A DNA stretch of 64,000 nucleotides, taken from Anaerolineales bacterium. Its GTDB lineage: Bacteria; Chloroflexota; Anaerolineae; Anaerolineales; UBA4823. Made by a program: the position numbers and the translations under genes. Of this stretch, positions 1 through 8,194 are shown one piece after another; within the stretch, counting starts at the first letter, position 1, and the number at the start of each line of letters is the position of its first letter. The stretch covers positions 1 through 64,000 of the forward strand of contig PQAL01000035.1 in the NCBI GenBank assembly GCA_003105035.1, given 5' to 3'. A model generated the notes under the pieces. It was not told the origin of the DNA and made no database searches. It saw only the letters and a program-made list of their open reading frames with translations.

Positions 1-1251
1 TCTTCCATCATCCTGTGGGGACCACCCGGTTCAGGCAAGACCACCCTGGCGATGGTCATCGCCAACCTGACCAAGTCACATTTTGATACGTTATCGGCAG
101 TTCTGGCAGGCAAAGCTGAGCTTAAGGAAGTACTGGGAGCTGCCACAGAACGCCGTAAGCTTTACCAGAAAAGGACCATCCTGTTCGTAGATGAGGTGCA
201 CCGCTGGAATAAGGCTCAGCAGGATGCACTCCTTCCGCATGTGGAAAACGGCGCGGTGACGTTCATCGGGGCTACTACCGAAAATCCATACTTCGAAGTG
301 ATTGGCGCGTTGGTATCTCGCTCGCGCGTCTTCCAACTGCGCCCATTAGGGGATGCTGATGTCCACTTGCTGCTTGAGCGCGCCATCCAGGACGTGGAAC
401 GCGGCTATGGCAGTCGCAAGATCGAAGCGGACGATGACGCCCTCGAGCACATCATCCATGTGGCTGGGGGCGATGCCCGCAATGCCCTGAACGCCCTTGA
501 GCTGGCAGTAGAGTCCACTCCACCCAATGAGCAGGGTGTCATCCATCTCACCCTTGGCGTTGCCCAGGATTCGATCCAGCGTCGCGCCGTCCTGTATGAT
601 AAGGATGGGGATGCCCACTATGACACGATATCAGCCTTCATCAAGTCGGTGCGCGGCTCCGATCCTGATGCCGCTCTGTATTGGCTGGCAAAGATGCTGT
701 ATGCCGGTGAAGATCCGCGTTTTATCTTGCGCAGGTTGATCATTCTTTCTGGCGAAGATATTGGCCTGGGAGATCCGTTGGGGCTGGTCGTCGCCAGCGC
801 TGCAGCTCAGGCTTTCGACTATATCGGCATGCCTGAAGGCGTTTACCCCATTGTTGAAGCTACGCTTTACCTTGCTACTGCGCCTAAATCAAACACGGCC
901 ACCTCGTATTTCAAGGCCTTCCAATTGATCGAGCAGGAAGGTACCGGTGATGTGCCTCAGCACCTGCAGGACAGCAACCGTGATGCAGTAGCCTTGGGCC
1001 ATGGCAAGGATTATCGGTACCCGCATGAATCCCCTGAGCATTTCCTCCCGCAGCAGTACCTGCCTAGATCTGTCTTAGGGACCTATTTCTATACACCCTC
1101 CAGCCAGGGGTATGAGGCAGAAGTGGCTGAACGGCTGCAACGCTGGCGCCTGGCCCAGCGCAAAGCTTTAGGCATCACCAAGACCGAAGAAATCCCCGAC
1201 CTGACTCAGGATACCATCCTGGAGATCAAGCACAAGCACAAACCAACCTAA
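1..1251 (+). CDS. rarA: Replication-associated recombination protein A (AAA+ ATPase), 5' end cut by window
   Basis: RarA/MgsA is a clamp-loader-like AAA+ ATPase acting at stalled replication forks. The reading frame is open from base 1, so the start lies upstream of the window. The first codons encode a Walker A loop (GPPGSGKT, bases 19-42). A Walker B/box motif FVDEVHRWNKAQQDALL follows near bases 187-235, then sensor 1 as GATTENPYFEV, which is diagnostic for the RarA family rather than RuvB or DnaX. The C-terminal part carries the family tetramerisation region, with the SGEDIGLGDP stretch near base 750. About 416 codons are visible, so only a short N-terminus is missing. A histidine phosphatase gene starts 9 bp downstream, suggesting co-transcription. 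Confidence 0.95.
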   Translation, partial: SSIILWGPPGSGKTTLAMVIANLTKSHFDTLSAVLAGKAELKEVLGAATERRKLYQKRTILFVDEVHRWNKAQQDALLPHVENGAVTFIGATTENPYFEVIGALVSRSRVFQLRPLGDADVHLLLERAIQDVERGYGSRKIEADDDALEHIIHVAGGDARNALNALELAVESTPPNEQGVIHLTLGVAQDSIQRRAVLYDKDGDAHYDTISAFIKSVRGSDPDAALYWLAKMLYAGEDPRFILRRLIILSGEDIGLGDPLGLVVASAAAQAFDYIGMPEGVYPIVEATLYLATAPKSNTATSYFKAFQLIEQEGTGDVPQHLQDSNRDAVALGHGKDYRYPHESPEHFLPQQYLPRSVLGTYFYTPSSQGYEAEVAERLQRWRLAQRKALGITKTEEIPDLTQDTILEIKHKHKPT

Positions 1252-1260
1252 AGGCTGTTT

Positions 1261-1923
1261 ATGACTATTTTCCTGCTCATCCGTCACGGCGAGACTGATT
1301 ACAACAAGAAATGGCATCTGCCTGGACGCATCCCCGACGTGCACCTCAATAAAAGAGGCTGCCAGCAAGCCCAGGCTTTAGCTGACCATCTCTCAACGGC
1401 ACCCATCAAGGCAATTTATTCCAGCCCGCTCGACCGCACCCTCGAAACTGCCGGACCGCTGGCAAAACTACTCAATCTTGAGGTAATCCCAATGGTGGGG
1501 TTGCTGGAGACAGATTGTGGGGAGTGGCAGGGCTTATCGGTGAAAAAGCTACGCAGGCTGAAGGTCTGGCAGGAAGTTCAACATCACCCCTCATTGTTTA
1601 CTTTTCCAGGTGGTGAATCAGTGCGCGAGTGCCAGCAACGCATGGTGCAGGCCATAGAATCCCTGCGGTTGATCCATTCGCCCGATGATGTGGTGGCGTG
1701 TTTCAGCCATGCCGACCCCCTCAAGCAGGTCATCGCCTATTATCTCGGCTTAGGATTGGATAACTTCCAACGCCTGAGCATCACACCTGGCTCTGTCTCT
1801 GCTTTGAGCATCACTGGCAACAGCAGCCAGCTGATGTCATTGAACTATAATCCATCATTCTCTTGGGAAGCCTTACAGCCATCCAATCTAAATAAATCAG
1901 CCGCTAACGCCAGGTCTAAATGA
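1261..1923 (+). CDS. Histidine phosphatase family protein (phosphoglycerate mutase-like)
   Basis: A 220-residue histidine phosphatase. The phosphohistidine motif LIRHGETDYN sits at residues 6-15, and the second catalytic region is ETDCGEWQG near residue 85. A second conserved His lies in CFSHADPLK near residue 150. Size and motifs match the branch annotated as probable phosphomutase of the MSMEG_4193 type (TIGR03848). Its neighbours support that: a DUF3090 protein and an SCO1664-type kinase-like protein follow, a trio known from Actinobacteria. The true substrate is unknown; sugar phosphates or other small phosphomonoesters are likely from the family. It follows rarA by 9 bp and is probably in the same transcript. 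Confidence 0.85.
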   Translation: MTIFLLIRHGETDYNKKWHLPGRIPDVHLNKRGCQQAQALADHLSTAPIKAIYSSPLDRTLETAGPLAKLLNLEVIPMVGLLETDCGEWQGLSVKKLRRLKVWQEVQHHPSLFTFPGGESVRECQQRMVQAIESLRLIHSPDDVVACFSHADPLKQVIAYYLGLGLDNFQRLSITPGSVSALSITGNSSQLMSLNYNPSFSWEALQPSNLNKSAANARSK

Positions 1924-1930
1924 TCGCAGC

Positions 1931-1960
1931 TTCAAATGGCGGGGAAATAATTGGTATACT
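1931..1960 (+). promoter_or_regulatory. Promoter for the DUF3090 gene, probably leaderless
   Basis: An extended -10 (TGG then TATACT at 1955-1960) with a weak -35 (TTCAAA, 1931-1936, 18-bp spacer). The ATG of the next gene begins only 6 bases after the -10, so transcription should start at or next to the start codon. No Shine-Dalgarno sequence is present there. Confidence 0.5.
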
Positions 1961-1966
1961 ACACTT

Positions 1967-2494
1967 ATGACTTCTATTGATATCGATCTCCACCCGGTTG
2001 ACCATATCTCCATTGACGCCCTCGGCCAGCCAGGGAAACGCGTCTTCTACATCCAGGGTTGGCAGGGTGAGCGCACGGTCACCCTAATCATTGAAAAATT
2101 GCAGCTGCAGACACTGGCAGTGGGAATTGAGCAGTTTCTTGCAGAAGTCCAGGACAAAGCCTCCAGTTTACGAGAGGCTTCGGCGGAGTATGACGAGGAG
2201 CAGATGCACATCCACCCCCCGGTTGACCCCTTATTCCGGGTGGGTGAGTTTGGCCTGGGTTATGACGCCGAGAATGACTTGATGGTGTTGGTGGCGCATG
2301 AATTGCTGCCGGAAGGAACACCTCCAGAAGAAGTTGGTGTGGTGCGATTTTGGTGCACGCGCGACCAGCTGCGCGCCCTGGCGCGTTGGGGCATTGAAGT
2401 AGCCTCACGCGGCAGGCCGATCTGTCCACAGTGCGGCGAGCCAATGAACCCCGAAGGACATTTCTGCCCCAAGAAAAACGGCCATAAGCATTAA
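1967..2494 (+). CDS. DUF3090 domain-containing protein
   Basis: A 175-residue protein matching the DUF3090 family (TIGR03847). The N-terminal half contains the family signature around KRVFYIQGWQGERTVTLIIEK (residues 24-44), where the ligand is unknown. The C-terminus ends in a zinc-ribbon-like CPQCGEPMNPEGHFCPKKNGH, typical of the family. The gene lies between a histidine phosphatase and an SCO1664-type protein, the same order of partners seen in Actinobacteria, where the trio is often near mycothiol ligase genes. No ribosome binding site precedes the ATG; the -10 hexamer ends 6 bases upstream, suggesting a leaderless message. Biochemical function is not established. Confidence 0.85.
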   Translation: MTSIDIDLHPVDHISIDALGQPGKRVFYIQGWQGERTVTLIIEKLQLQTLAVGIEQFLAEVQDKASSLREASAEYDEEQMHIHPPVDPLFRVGEFGLGYDAENDLMVLVAHELLPEGTPPEEVGVVRFWCTRDQLRALARWGIEVASRGRPICPQCGEPMNPEGHFCPKKNGHKH

Positions 2495-2551
2495 TCAACG
2501 ACAAACACCCTAATCTTTTGCCGATTGCGTCCGCATCAGCCTGGTATATAA

Positions 2552-3280
2552 ATGCCAGAGATAGCTACTCCACAAATCCTAAACCTGCTACAGATTGGCG
2601 AGATCATCATCAAAGGTGAATTCGTCTGGGGCTCAAATTATACATTTCTGGCAGAGGTCAACCAACAGGGTGATATGATCCAATGTGTATACAAACCCAG
2701 CCGTGGGGAACGCCCGCTGTGGGATTTTCCTCCCTCCAGCCTGGCACGGCGTGAAGCTGCAGCTTTCCTGGTGAGTGAGGCCTTAGGCTGGGAGTTAGTG
2801 CCACCCACAGTTTATCGCCGAAAGGCTCCTATTGGCCCAGGTTCACTGCAGCTGTATATTGAGCATGATCCCGAAATCAATTACTTTAACCTCAGCGGAG
2901 CTGACCGGCAACGCCTGCGCCCGGTAGTTCTATTCGACTTATTAATCAACAATGCTGACCGCAAAGGCAGCCACCTGCTTTTTGATGATCAGCATCACTT
3001 ATGGCTGATTGACCATGGAATTTGCTTCCATGCCGAGAATAAACTACGCACGGTGATTTGGGATTTTGTCGGTGAACCCATCCCCGAAAAATTGCTGGAT
3101 GACCTGCGTTGCTTTAGGCAGGTACTAATGCCTGGAACTGATTTGATCAAAAACCTGCAAACCCTCCTTTCCACACAGGAAATCAAAGCGCTGGCGAAGC
3201 GTACCGAGCAACTACTTTCAAGCCGTCAGTTCCCGAGACCCGATCCTGACGAACGTTCATTCCCCTGGCCGTTGGTATAA
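2552..3280 (+). CDS. SCO1664-family protein (PI3/PI4-kinase-like fold)
   Basis: A 242-residue protein resembling the TIGR03843/SCO1664 family, distantly related to HipA and PI3/4 kinases. Supporting motifs are an N-terminal GSNYTFLAEV loop, a lysine-bearing strand CVYKPSRGERPLWDFP (near residue 50), a catalytic-loop-like LLINNADRKGSHLL (near 130) and a metal-binding-like LIDHGICFH (near 152). These correspond to the DxxxxN and (D/I)DxG elements of the fold. It ends the phosphatase/DUF3090/SCO1664 trio. A stop-to-start gap of 4 bp links it to homoserine dehydrogenase. The TATATA just before the ATG is too close to serve as its own -10. The phosphorylated substrate, if any, is unknown. Confidence 0.8.
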   Translation: MPEIATPQILNLLQIGEIIIKGEFVWGSNYTFLAEVNQQGDMIQCVYKPSRGERPLWDFPPSSLARREAAAFLVSEALGWELVPPTVYRRKAPIGPGSLQLYIEHDPEINYFNLSGADRQRLRPVVLFDLLINNADRKGSHLLFDDQHHLWLIDHGICFHAENKLRTVIWDFVGEPIPEKLLDDLRCFRQVLMPGTDLIKNLQTLLSTQEIKALAKRTEQLLSSRQFPRPDPDERSFPWPLV

Positions 3281-3284
3281 CCCT

Positions 3285-4310
3285 ATGACACATTACAACT
3301 TAGCATTGATCGGATTTGGCAACGTGGGGCAGGCATTCCTGAGCCTGCTGCAACAGAAAAAAGACCTGCTAATGGATGAGTATGGGCTCAGCTTCACGGT
3401 GACTGCCATCGCTACCGGGCGCCATGGTATGGCAATCAACCGGCAGGGGATGGACCCTGATCGCGCTATCCAGCTCATCTCTCAAGGAAGCTCCATTAAC
3501 TCACTATCAAACCAGACTGCACCGATAGATACATTAGAACTGATCAGAAGTTGTAGGGCAGATGTGTTATTCGAGAACACGCCGGTTAATTACGAAACAG
3601 GGCAACCTGCTCTTACTTACTTGGGTGCTGCATTGGAAAATGGCATGCACGCTATCACCGCCAACAAAGGCCCGGTTGTGCACGGCTACGAGGAGTTGAC
3701 CCATCTGGCTAAGCAACATGACCGTAAGTTCTATTTTGAATCTGCTGTGATGGATGGAGCTCCCATTTTTTCCCTGTTTCGCGGCAGCCTGCCCGCCCTC
3801 GACCTGAAAGCCTTTTTAGGTATCCTGAATTCCACCACCAACCTGGTGCTCACCCGCATGGAAGCCGGTGACAGCTTCGCTGGATCCGTGGCCTATGCGC
3901 AATCCATCGGGCTGGCTGAGAGCGATCCTACCGGCGATATTGACGGATGGGATGCAGCCGTAAAAGTTTCAGCCTTGGTCACGGTATTGATGGGTATCCC
4001 GCTCAAGCTGGCTCAGATTGACCGTACGGGTATTCGTGGGCTTACCGCGAATGATATCCAACAGGCTCAAGCCCAGGGAAAGCGCTGGAAGCTGGTTTGT
4101 AATGCTCGGCGTGAAGGCGAGACGGTCATAGCCAGGGTTAAGCCCGAGCTGGTCGGACCTGATTCACCTTTATACGGCGTAACCGGTACCTCCAGCATTG
4201 TCACCTTCGAGACGGATGTCCTCCCACAGCTATCCATTGTGGAAGGCAACCCAGGGCCGGAAACTACCGCATACGGTTTGCTGGCAGATTTTATCAACGC
4301 CACGCGCTAG
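3285..4310 (+). CDS. hom: Homoserine dehydrogenase, without ACT domain
   Basis: This enzyme reduces aspartate semialdehyde to homoserine with NAD(P)H, the branch point to threonine and methionine. The 341-residue protein starts with a Rossmann motif GFGNVGQAF (residues 10-18). The family's catalytic lysine region is ITANKGPVV near residue 125. The substrate-binding signature is SDPTGDIDGWDAAVK near residue 215, close to the usual DPTxDVDGxDAAxK. The protein stops after the catalytic domain, so it lacks the C-terminal ACT regulatory domain of longer forms and is unlikely to show threonine feedback through that route. It follows the SCO1664-type gene by 4 bp. Confidence 0.88.
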   Translation: MTHYNLALIGFGNVGQAFLSLLQQKKDLLMDEYGLSFTVTAIATGRHGMAINRQGMDPDRAIQLISQGSSINSLSNQTAPIDTLELIRSCRADVLFENTPVNYETGQPALTYLGAALENGMHAITANKGPVVHGYEELTHLAKQHDRKFYFESAVMDGAPIFSLFRGSLPALDLKAFLGILNSTTNLVLTRMEAGDSFAGSVAYAQSIGLAESDPTGDIDGWDAAVKVSALVTVLMGIPLKLAQIDRTGIRGLTANDIQQAQAQGKRWKLVCNARREGETVIARVKPELVGPDSPLYGVTGTSSIVTFETDVLPQLSIVEGNPGPETTAYGLLADFINATR

Positions 4311-4344
4311 GTTTTCTAATCGATAACAATGGAGGGGAACAGCT

Positions 4345-5193
4345 ATGTTTTACGGTATATACACGCCTAATTTTGGAGCAGAAACCACGCCACGTCTGCT
4401 GGCTGAGTTGGCTGCTGAAGCGGAAGAGGCGGGTTGGGATGGTTTCTTTCTGTGGGACCATATCGTCTACAGCCGCAAGCAGCTGCTGCCGCTATACGAC
4501 CCATGGGTTACCCTGGCAGGCATTGCATGCCATACCGAGCATTTACGCTTTGGCACGACCGTCACTCCCCTAGCCCGCCGTCGCCCTTGGAAGCTGGCTC
4601 GCGAAACGGTCACCCTCGACCATCTTTCTGGCGGGCGGCTGATCCTTAGCGTGGGCATCGGTGACCCAGACGAAGATGATTACGGCACTTTTGGTGAGTC
4701 AACCGACCGCAAGGTGCGGGCCGCTATGCTGGATGAGGGCTTAGAGATCCTGGATGGCTTATGGAGTGGCAAGCCCTTTGCCTTTCAGGGAGAGCATTAT
4801 CAGCTAAAAAAAGTCACCTTCTTGCCCACGCCTGTCCAAAAACCACGCATCCCAATCTGGGTGGGCGGGTTTTGGCCGCATAAACGGCCATTCCGTCGCG
4901 CAGCCCGCTGGGATGGAACATTCCCCCTAAATTCAGGTGGGCCGTATACGCCTCCACCAGATACCCTGCGTGAGATCCGTGCATATATCGATAAGCATCG
5001 TCAAAGCCAGGCACCTTTCGACATGGTCATTATGGGCACCACACCCGGCAATGATTTAAAGGCCGGCCAGAAGAAAATAGCTGGATATACCGGAACGGGC
5101 CTTACCTGGTGGCTTGAAAGCCTTTACCGCTGGCGCAACTCGATCGAAAGCATGCGCCAGCGTATCCGCCAGGGCCCACCCCGCATCGACTGA
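4345..5193 (+). CDS. LLM-class flavin-dependent oxidoreductase
   Basis: A 282-residue luciferase-like monooxygenase fold protein. N-terminal motifs typical of the class are GWDGFFLWDH (residues 31-40) and LRFGTTVTPLARRRPWKLARE (near 67-87). Then come the LDHLSGGRLILSVGIGD strand and loop, and late IPIWVGGFWP near residue 170, which helps bind flavin or F420. LLM proteins use FMN or F420 and the substrate cannot be assigned here. A good Shine-Dalgarno, GGAGGGG, lies 7 bases before the ATG. At 282 residues it is shorter than the roughly 330-350 of many bacterial luciferase-like enzymes. A NUDIX gene follows by about 30 bp. Confidence 0.85.
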   Translation: MFYGIYTPNFGAETTPRLLAELAAEAEEAGWDGFFLWDHIVYSRKQLLPLYDPWVTLAGIACHTEHLRFGTTVTPLARRRPWKLARETVTLDHLSGGRLILSVGIGDPDEDDYGTFGESTDRKVRAAMLDEGLEILDGLWSGKPFAFQGEHYQLKKVTFLPTPVQKPRIPIWVGGFWPHKRPFRRAARWDGTFPLNSGGPYTPPPDTLREIRAYIDKHRQSQAPFDMVIMGTTPGNDLKAGQKKIAGYTGTGLTWWLESLYRWRNSIESMRQRIRQGPPRID

Positions 5194-5226
5194 CTCTCGT
5201 AGGCATCAATGGAGGAAGGCTTTACC

Positions 5227-5724
5227 ATGATCACTGGGCATTTCAATGCTGGAATCGCGGCGTTAATCCGCTCTCCCAAGACCGGACAGTACTTGCTCCT
5301 GCGCCGAGCTGCAGATAAAGATTACGCTGCTGGGGTTTGGGAATGCGTCACCGGGCGAGTTGACCAGGGAGAAGGATTTGAAGATGCCTTGTACAGGGAA
5401 GTACAGGAAGAACTTGGGGTTACAATAAAAGCCGATTATATCCTCGGTACCACCCATTTCTACCGCGGTGTTCCCACACCAAAGAACGAGCTGGTGGGCG
5501 TGGTTTTCCTCTGTTCACTGGATGAATCCCAATCCATTTCAATCAGCAGGGAACATTCCGAATTCCGCTGGCTTTCTGCAAGCCAGGCCTTCGAGCTGCT
5601 TTCATCGTCTGACCCGACCACGCAATGGGCACGCCGGGTGATCGAGCGAGCTGAAAAAGTACGTGCTCTGTTGCTAGATGAGCTTCTGGCTTTTCAGCGG
5701 GAATCAGGGTTTGAGTTTGGTTAG
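5227..5724 (+). CDS. NUDIX hydrolase
   Basis: A 165-residue NUDIX protein. The Nudix box fits the consensus Gx5Ex7REUxEExGU exactly, running from GRVDQGEGFEDALYREVQ to EELGV near residue 49. The family cleaves nucleoside diphosphates linked to another moiety; the architecture suggests dATP/NTP pyrophosphohydrolase-like activity but the substrate is not certain. An in-frame ATG also exists at 5209, but that ATG sits inside the purine-rich GGAGGAAGG, which works as a ribosome binding site 7-11 bases before 5227. I therefore take 5227. The gene is convergent with the acyltransferase gene, leaving only 14 bp between stops and no clear terminator. Confidence 0.87.
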   Translation: MITGHFNAGIAALIRSPKTGQYLLLRRAADKDYAAGVWECVTGRVDQGEGFEDALYREVQEELGVTIKADYILGTTHFYRGVPTPKNELVGVVFLCSLDESQSISISREHSEFRWLSASQAFELLSSSDPTTQWARRVIERAEKVRALLLDELLAFQRESGFEFG

Positions 5725-5738
5725 GGGTGTGTAAAATA

Positions 5739-6467
5739 TCAGGATAGCCTGTGCTTGAACAGGAAAGATTCGGCAGCCTGTTCTTCTGTCGCCTCAATAT
5801 ACATCCGCTTGATGGTTTCTTCGAGCAGGGTCGCCATCCGCAGACGCTCCTGATGGGCATCATTATGCGTATTGTAAAATACTGCCCGACTGACCCTGAC
5901 CACCCCGGATTCTTGGATCATCACCGGGTAAAAAGGCAAGCAATCACCAGTCTGTTGGTAATACAGCTCACCCAGGCGTAAAAAGCCGCGTTTGAATCGA
6001 GTGATTCCGGTAAGTGGGTTGGGTTCCGCTTTGGGGTTCTCTGGCGCGACCAGTAAATACTTACCTTGTTTCAACAGAGATATGCTCGTTTGGAACATTG
6101 CTTCCTGCTCTGAGCGATCTTCCGGCACTGGGATGCACCCCACTGATAGAAGCAATGGCGTAGATAGCATACAAATGGTCTGGGAGATGGTTTCACTAAG
6201 CGGAGGCCCAATATGCAAGACTTTTTCCACAAAATCTTGGCGAACATTTTCCGGGCCTTTAACCTTATCAACTGTGGCTCCATCGACCCATGGGTATAAG
6301 CGCATCGGTAGCGCGATACATAAGCCTACCGGCCCAATCGCCCCCATGTGGTTGGAGACGATAACGCCTGCTCCATCCTTTAGATTCTCTTCCCCAATGA
6401 GCACACCATCCCACATAAAGGCTTGAAGGATGCTGAGAATGAGATGGTAAGCCGTGTCACTAAGCAC
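5739..6467 (-). CDS. Lysophospholipid acyltransferase-like protein (PlsC superfamily), divergent
   Basis: A 242-residue protein resembling 1-acylglycerol-3-phosphate acyltransferases. Motif I is present only in part: VSNHMGAIGPV has the Asn-His but a Gly where the usual Hx4D motif has Asp. A motif II-like VGCIPVPEDRSE and a motif III-like VAPENPKAEPN follow, and both are also unusual. The family moves acyl chains onto lysophosphatidate or related acceptors at the membrane. Loss of the catalytic Asp means it may use another residue, have another acceptor, or be inactive. The gene is 17 bp downstream of a glycosyltransferase on the same strand, so the two may form a small envelope-lipid or glycolipid operon. 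Confidence 0.65.
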   Translation of the reverse strand: MLSDTAYHLILSILQAFMWDGVLIGEENLKDGAGVIVSNHMGAIGPVGLCIALPMRLYPWVDGATVDKVKGPENVRQDFVEKVLHIGPPLSETISQTICMLSTPLLLSVGCIPVPEDRSEQEAMFQTSISLLKQGKYLLVAPENPKAEPNPLTGITRFKRGFLRLGELYYQQTGDCLPFYPVMIQESGVVRVSRAVFYNTHNDAHQERLRMATLLEETIKRMYIEATEEQAAESFLFKHRLS

Positions 6468-6484
6468 TTAGTCACTCCTGCAGA

Positions 6485-7183
6485 TCATTCTCGGATATCA
6501 GGAAAATCATAAAATAATGGCTTGGCTGATACCGATAACGATATCACATTAATGAAATATTTGAGATTCGAATCAAACGATTTCCTTAATCGCCTCGCTG
6601 AAGTATTTACCAGCAGGCTCCGGTCGACTTTAATCCGCCCAACTTTACGTAGCTTCAGGGTCAGCCAGTAATCCACACTGAGGTTGATATGCGAATCAAT
6701 GCCTCCCATGTGTGCCAATGCCTCTCGCCTGACCGCCATATTATTGCCTGGCATTGCACTGTTCAAATACAGGATGAGCTGAAAAATATTGTTTACTATC
6801 GGCGGTACATCATAAAAGGACAGTTTTCCACCTACCCCAACGATATCTGCTGATATTGTAAAAGAGGATAGGATCTTCTCGGCCCAATTAGGTGGTACCC
6901 GGCAGTCGGCATCGGTAAAGGCGATAAATTCAGTGTCACTGACCTCCACTCCTTTACGGATGGCATGCACATAGCCTTTTCGTAACTCCTTTTCAATTCT
7001 CACTCCTTTTTGAGTGACAATTCGGTTAGTTAAATCACTAGAGTTATTATCGATAACAATGATCTCGTACAGGTTTTTATCCAGCGTTTGATTAATGAGG
7101 CTATCAAGGCAGCTTGCGATCAGCGCTTGTTCATTGTAAACTGGCACAATAATCGTCAATTTTTTGTCCACTTGTCCCTCCAT
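6485..7183 (-). CDS. Glycosyltransferase family 2
   Basis: A 232-residue GT-A fold glycosyltransferase. It begins with the GT2 signature KLTIIVPVYNEQALIASCLDS and has EIIVIDNNSSDLT (near residue 40) for nucleotide-sugar binding. The metal-binding DxD-like motif is FTDADCRVP near residue 92. No membrane segment is obvious, so it probably transfers a sugar to a lipid or polysaccharide precursor at the inner face of the membrane. The start is uncertain: the ATG at 7183 has no ribosome site, whereas an in-frame GTG at 7171 has GGAGGG 5 bases upstream. Downstream is the PlsC-like gene. Confidence 0.85.
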   Translation of the reverse strand: MEGQVDKKLTIIVPVYNEQALIASCLDSLINQTLDKNLYEIIVIDNNSSDLTNRIVTQKGVRIEKELRKGYVHAIRKGVEVSDTEFIAFTDADCRVPPNWAEKILSSFTISADIVGVGGKLSFYDVPPIVNNIFQLILYLNSAMPGNNMAVRREALAHMGGIDSHINLSVDYWLTLKLRKVGRIKVDRSLLVNTSARRLRKSFDSNLKYFINVISLSVSAKPLFYDFPDIRE

Positions 7184-7219
7184 TTTCTGACGAAAGCAAC
7201 CATCGGTTACTTAATTTTT

Positions 7220-7225
7220 ATTATA
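7220..7225 (-). promoter_or_regulatory. -10 element for the glycosyltransferase/acyltransferase genes
   Basis: On the minus strand this reads TATAAT, preceded by GAC. It lies 37 bases before the ATG at 7183 in the 139-bp divergent intergenic region. No good -35 is visible at 16-18 bp. Confidence 0.35.
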
Positions 7226-7247
7226 GTCTAGCTGCATCTGAGCAGCG

Positions 7248-7253
7248 TATAAT
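7248..7253 (+). promoter_or_regulatory. -10 element for the alpha/beta hydrolase operon
   Basis: A perfect TATAAT in the divergent intergenic region, about 70 bases upstream of the ATG at 7323. The -35 is weak. It would start a leader of about 63 bases. Confidence 0.35.
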
Positions 7254-7322
7254 TGTTATTAATGTTCGCTAAACAATCACTCATCATAAGGAAATCTGGT
7301 GTGGGGTAAATAACAAAAAGCT

Positions 7323-8192
7323 ATGAACATACCAAATTTGGAACATGTACACCTCCCAACAAATGGGATTCGCCTGCACATCGTGCAGAGCGGCTCGCGT
7401 TATGGCCCGCTGGTGATCCTACTGCACGGCTTCCCAGAATTCTGGTACGGCTGGCGGCACCAGATTCAGCCCCTGGCTGATGCCGGGTTTCGAGTCTGGG
7501 TGCCAGATCAGCGTGGCTACAACCTCAGCGATAAACCCACTGGAGTTGCAGCTTACCGGTTGGATGAGCTCGCAGCAGATGTGGCAGGCCTGATCGATGC
7601 TGCTGGTACTGATCAGTGTTACCTCGTTGGGCATGATTGGGGCGCCGCTGTTGCCTGGTGGGTGTCATTGAAGTATCCAGAAAGGGTGAAGAAAGTCGCC
7701 ATTCTGAACGTACCCCACCCAGCTGTGATGATGCAGACCCTCACCCATAGCCTGGATCAATTACGCCGTAGCTGGTATATGTTCTTTTTCCAGATTCCCT
7801 TTCTTCCGGAAGCGATCCTGCGGAACGACGATTGCCAAGCTATGGTCCAGATGCTGCATACCACAAGCAGCCCTGGTTCCTTCACCGAGCAGGATTTCGA
7901 TAAATACTTGCAAGCCTGGTGGCGTAAAGGTACCCTCACCAGTATGCTGAACTGGTATCGGGCTGCTTTCCAGATGCCCCCCCGCTTAGCTGGTAACCAG
8001 CGGATTAAGCTGCCAACGCTCATCTTGTGGGGCGCACAAGACATAGCACTAAGCCGTCAGATGGCTAAACCCAGCCTGGAGCTATGTGACCAAGGCCGGC
8101 TTGTGTTCTTTGAGAACGCCAGCCATTGGGTCCAGCATGATGCCTCATCGTCGGTCAATCAATATTTGATCGACTTTTTCTCAGCCGCTTAG
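7323..8192 (+). CDS. Alpha/beta hydrolase, epoxide hydrolase-like
   Basis: A 289-residue alpha/beta hydrolase most like soluble epoxide hydrolases and haloalkane dehalogenases. The oxyanion-hole motif is HGFPEFWYGW near residue 38. The nucleophile elbow is VGHDWGAAVAW near residue 103, where Asp rather than Ser is the attacking residue, as expected for epoxide hydrolases. A cap region follows, and the catalytic His is in ENASHWVQHD near residue 268. The likely reaction is opening of an epoxide or similar electrophile by water. The ribosome site is weak (AAAAAG). It is followed after 2 bp by a protein of unknown function and may be co-transcribed with it. Confidence 0.85.
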   Translation: MNIPNLEHVHLPTNGIRLHIVQSGSRYGPLVILLHGFPEFWYGWRHQIQPLADAGFRVWVPDQRGYNLSDKPTGVAAYRLDELAADVAGLIDAAGTDQCYLVGHDWGAAVAWWVSLKYPERVKKVAILNVPHPAVMMQTLTHSLDQLRRSWYMFFFQIPFLPEAILRNDDCQAMVQMLHTTSSPGSFTEQDFDKYLQAWWRKGTLTSMLNWYRAAFQMPPRLAGNQRIKLPTLILWGAQDIALSRQMAKPSLELCDQGRLVFFENASHWVQHDASSSVNQYLIDFFSAA

Positions 8193-8194
8193 AA

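Noticed and set aside
2088-2504. Long minus-strand open frame across the DUF3090 gene
   Set aside because: Codon pattern fits only the plus-strand gene; protein is Arg/Pro/Ala-rich shadow text without domain motifs.
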